Below are positions 60,889 to 64,000 of a stretch of DNA of 64,000 bases, in pieces. Origin of the DNA: Desarmillaria ectypa (lineage: Eukaryota; Basidiomycota; Agaricomycetes; Agaricales; Physalacriaceae); contig JAUDYN010000011.1 of assembly GCA_030407005.1 (NCBI GenBank), forward strand, positions 548,501 to 612,500. The letters are read 5' to 3'. The translations under genes and the position numbers were made by a program. The notes below the pieces were generated by a model, which was not told the origin of the DNA, made no database searches, and saw nothing but the letters and a program-made list of their open reading frames with translations. Position 1 is the stretch's first letter. Each line of letters begins with the position of its first letter.

Positions 60889-63800
60889 TGTTAAAGCAGT
60901 TATCCCAACTGCTAAAGTTCTTCTTCAGGGTTTTCAAGTTGTGATTTAGCTTGTTCGATCCAATATTGATTGATAAGTGTCTTCTACTAGTTTTTATCAG
61001 GGTTAATTATCCATTTTTTGAGACTATCCTTTCATTATGCCAGATAGATGATGTCACTATTTTCTGAGTATTTATAATCAAGGATTTGGACTACCACCTT
61101 TTTGTGAGTTATAATTTTTGCAGTTTGTACAAGTCAGTTAACTTTTTTCTCATATTCTGCAACTGCTTCCTGTGCATTTTCCATCTTGGTGTCTCAGACC
61201 CAGGAGTTGTATTCCCTGGTCCACCCTTTTTATTTGACAAAGTAATCCATGACTTCCCTCAATTGTTGTCCCTTCTTGGCTTGTATCTGGTGAGTTTGTG
61301 AGTCTAAAACTTCTTCAATCTCATACTCCTCTTGTCCATCAATGAGGACAGGAGGTGGAGGAGGCAGCTGTTGTTGGTTTGGAAAAGCAGGTGGAGTGTA
61401 TAGTGTTAGCAGCTTTTTGTTGAACCAAGAATGGATCTTCCAATGAGGTGGCAACTTTAGTTTGTACACTGTTGTGCCAGCCTTCTCAAGGATTATGAAC
61501 AGTCCCATTCATTTGTCATTGAGTTTCTTCTTTGGTCATAGAAGATGAAGGTTAGCCATGTCAAGCCAAACCTTATCACTGATTTGGTATTCCCATGCCA
61601 CTCATTTTTCTTTGTCATATTGATTTTTCATCTGTGTAGCTGCTTTTTCCAATGCCTCATGCACTTCTTTATGAATCTGTGCCATAGTTTCTGTAAATTC
61701 CATAGCCACCAGATTTGTGAATGAGGTTTCTCAAACTGATTCAGAGATAAGATGGGGATTTCATCCATATAGTGTCATAAATGGGCTTTTATCCATGGCC
61801 AAATGTACTCAGTTATTGTGGGCAAACTCTGCTAAAGGTAGCCACTTATTCCAATCTGTTTGATAGTGATTAATGAAGATTTAGAGATATTTTTCAATTT
61901 TCTGATTAACCCATTCAGTCTGGCTGTCTGTCTGAGGATGATAGGTGGTAGAGGCCTTCTGAGAGATGTTTAGCATATGATACAACTCTTTCATGAATGT
62001 GGATACAAATTGAGAACCTCAATCTAAAATGACTACTTGCAGCATTCTGTGTTTTACATATATATGGTCACAAAGGATTCATGCCCATTCTTCTGCTGAT
62101 AGTTCTTTGTGGCAAGCTACCAGAATGATAGCTTTAGAGAATTGATCTATAATGACTAGTAGTGCATCATAGCCATTAGATTCTAAAAGTCCAGTGATTA
62201 TATTAACTGAGATATAAGTCTATGGAGAAATGGGAATGGTATTCAGATGAAGGAGAGCTGCCTTTGCCTGAGTGTTGCTCTTGGTGCATTGACAGGTTTT
62301 GCAGCCTTTGACATATATTTCAATATCCTTCTTCAACTTGGGCCATCAATATTCTCAGAGTACCAATTTGGCCATCTTAGCTATACCTGGATATCTGGCT
62401 ATGATATGATCATGGTAGCAACTGATGATTTCTCCTTGAAGAGATTTGTCCTGAGGAATGTAAATATGTTCTTTATAGTATAGGATTCCATTCTCCTGAG
62501 TGATTCCTCATTTGTGGTCAAGAGATTTCTCTATCTCTCGATCCTATCTGTTCTTTTCTCTTATTATATCTCATATATGTGTGACTTGTCCATCTATGGT
62601 AGGGAGGACAAGGGCTCAGAAGTGTTCAGGGGTAAGGACAATCACATCATGATTATCTCCCTTCTCCTGGTTGTGATTGTCATGCTAACTGGGTAAATGG
62701 GCCTTCTGGTTAGCTGTTTCTGCTTTATGTTGAAGGATAAAATAGTATTCAGCTAATTCAGTGACCTATTGAGCTTGGTGATGGTTCAGCTTTTGTGGTT
62801 TTTAGAAATACTGGAGGTTTTGGTGATCTGTCCAGATTTCAAGGATCTCTTTTGCACCTATTAGATAATAGTGCTATTCTTCAAGAGCAAGCATGATCAT
62901 GAGCAACTCTTTGTCATAGATTTTGGAGTTGTGTTCAGTAATAGTCAATGCTTTGGATATAAAAGCCACTGGCCTCCATTTCCCATTCTGTTCTTGGCTT
63001 AGGATGGCACCAATGGCTCTGTTGCTTGCATTGGCCTCAATTCTGAATTTCCTGTCATCAGAGGGAATAGTCAGAACAACATTCATTGTCATCTGTGTTT
63101 TGAGTTGCAAGAATGCTTGCTCCTGTTCCTCTCCACATTTCCACTTGGGGTTTCCAGTCAATTGGGTGAGAGGTCAAACTATCTTGGAATAGTCATGTAT
63201 AAACTTTCAATAAAAGTTTGTAAATCCTAAAAAAGATTGGAGTTTCTTTTTCTTGGTCAGAACCAGCTATTCCACAATCCCAGCCACCTTGACTGGATTC
63301 ATGTGGATTGCATCCTTGCTGATGATTATACCAAGATACTCAGTCTTGAGTACCTCAAATTCATGCTTCTCAGCTTTGAGAAACAACTTGTTCTCCCATA
63401 ACTATTAGAGAACTTATTGTACAATTTGTTGGTGTTTCTCTATCATCTTGGTAAATATAAGGATATCATTGAAGTATATGGTTACTTTTCCTCTGGTGAT
63501 GACATCCTTGAAAATGTCATTCATCATCCACTAGAAAGTGGCTGATGAATTGGTTAACCCAAAGAATATTACAGTGGGTTTGAATAACCCTCTGTTGGTT
63601 TGGAATGCTGCTTTCTCTTCATCTTCTTCATGGATGCATACATTGTTATATCCCCATCATACATTCAATTTGGAGAAGTACTTTGCTTCATGTAACTTGT
63701 CAATGAGTTTAGAAATGAGAGGAAGAGGATATCAATTTTTAATGGTTATTTTGTTTAATTTTCAATAATCTTGAATAGGGTGGAGAGAACTATCCTTTTT

Positions 63801-64000
63801 CTTTACAAAGAAGAAGGGTGACATGAAGGGAGATTTGGATGGACAAATACATCCTGAGTCCAAGTTCTTATCTAAGAACTTATCTAATTGTTCTTGCTCA
63901 GTTTGATTGAGTGGATAGACCTTGCAGTCTAATGTGGATTTGGCATTGGGCATCAGCTTGATGGCATGGTCTCAGAGTTTGCATTCTGAGAGTTTGTCAA
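60889..64000 (-). mobile_element. Dead Ty3/gypsy retrotransposon (pol, chromodomain), runs off the window
   Basis: Read on the minus strand from 64000 downward: reverse transcriptase ([20 protein letters not shown] near 63,830-63,770), RNase H and tether (RRPVAFISKAL-like, KIYDKELLMIMLALEE near 62,930-62,874), an integrase with HDHII...CKTCQ zinc finger and a DDE core (near 62,440-61,880), and a chromodomain-like end with EYEIEEVLDSQTHQIQAKKG (near 61,340-61,275). Many in-frame stops break it. The polymerase active-site motif reads YFND instead of YxDD, and RNase H reads EANAS where EADAS is usual, so both catalytic Asp residues are Asn. The 5' part (gag, protease) lies beyond the right edge. 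Clearly inactive. Confidence 0.88.

Overview
The window is nuclear DNA from a filamentous basidiomycete, most likely a mushroom-forming Agaricomycete. The signs are dense genes on both strands broken by many introns of about 46-70 nt (GT...AG, with a few GC...AG); gene families typical of Agaricomycetes (FunK1 fungal-type kinases, a DUF6593 protein, single-pass membrane proteins with disordered tails, questin-oxidase-like proteins); ordinary eukaryotic housekeeping genes; and decayed LTR retrotransposons. I found no rRNA, convincing tRNA or CRISPR. The splice models given with residue counts keep an open frame from start to stop.

Layout. 0-6 kb: a dead SRPK-like kinase, the nucleolar RNA-binding protein NOP4 and a decayed TPR gene. 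6-16.4 kb: a sucrase/ferredoxin-like protein overlapping tail-to-tail with a secreted six-hairpin glycosidase, a questin-oxidase-like gene (copy 1), glycerol dehydrogenase, a P-loop kinase (copy 1) and a DUF6593 protein. 16.5-18.7 kb: a small hairpin transposon (MITE) in otherwise featureless DNA. 18.7-22 kb: a large RING-H2 ubiquitin ligase. 22.5-32.5 kb: an accessory zone with one intact FunK1 kinase, two decayed FunK1 copies, a dead MFS transporter, a dead Agaricomycete-family gene, a CpG-free island and direct repeats. 33-46 kb: a membrane protein, an amino-acid permease, an uncharacterised protein, mitochondrial dihydrolipoyl dehydrogenase, questin-oxidase-like copy 2 and a disordered protein. 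46-55 kb: Pil1-type eisosome protein, P-loop kinase copy 2, questin-oxidase-like copy 3 and a second membrane protein. 56-58.2 kb: a cullin pseudogene. 58.6-64 kb: a CpG-starved block of dead Ty1/copia and Ty3/gypsy elements and two LTRs of one family in opposite orientation.

The most distinctive theme is repeated families. Three questin-oxidase-like paralogs and two P-loop kinase paralogs lie within 43 kb. One of each sits side by side at 50-53 kb, and another pair at 10-15.5 kb is separated only by glycerol dehydrogenase. Both P-loop genes carry a GC-AG intron directly after the Walker A lysine codon, and two of the three questin-oxidase-like genes use a GC donor where the third uses GT. 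A second theme is C-to-T type decay: new stop codons and Asp-to-Asn or His-to-Tyr losses of catalytic or metal-binding residues in the transposons, with similar stops in the cullin and SRPK-like pseudogenes. This fits cytosine-methylation or RIP-like mutation.
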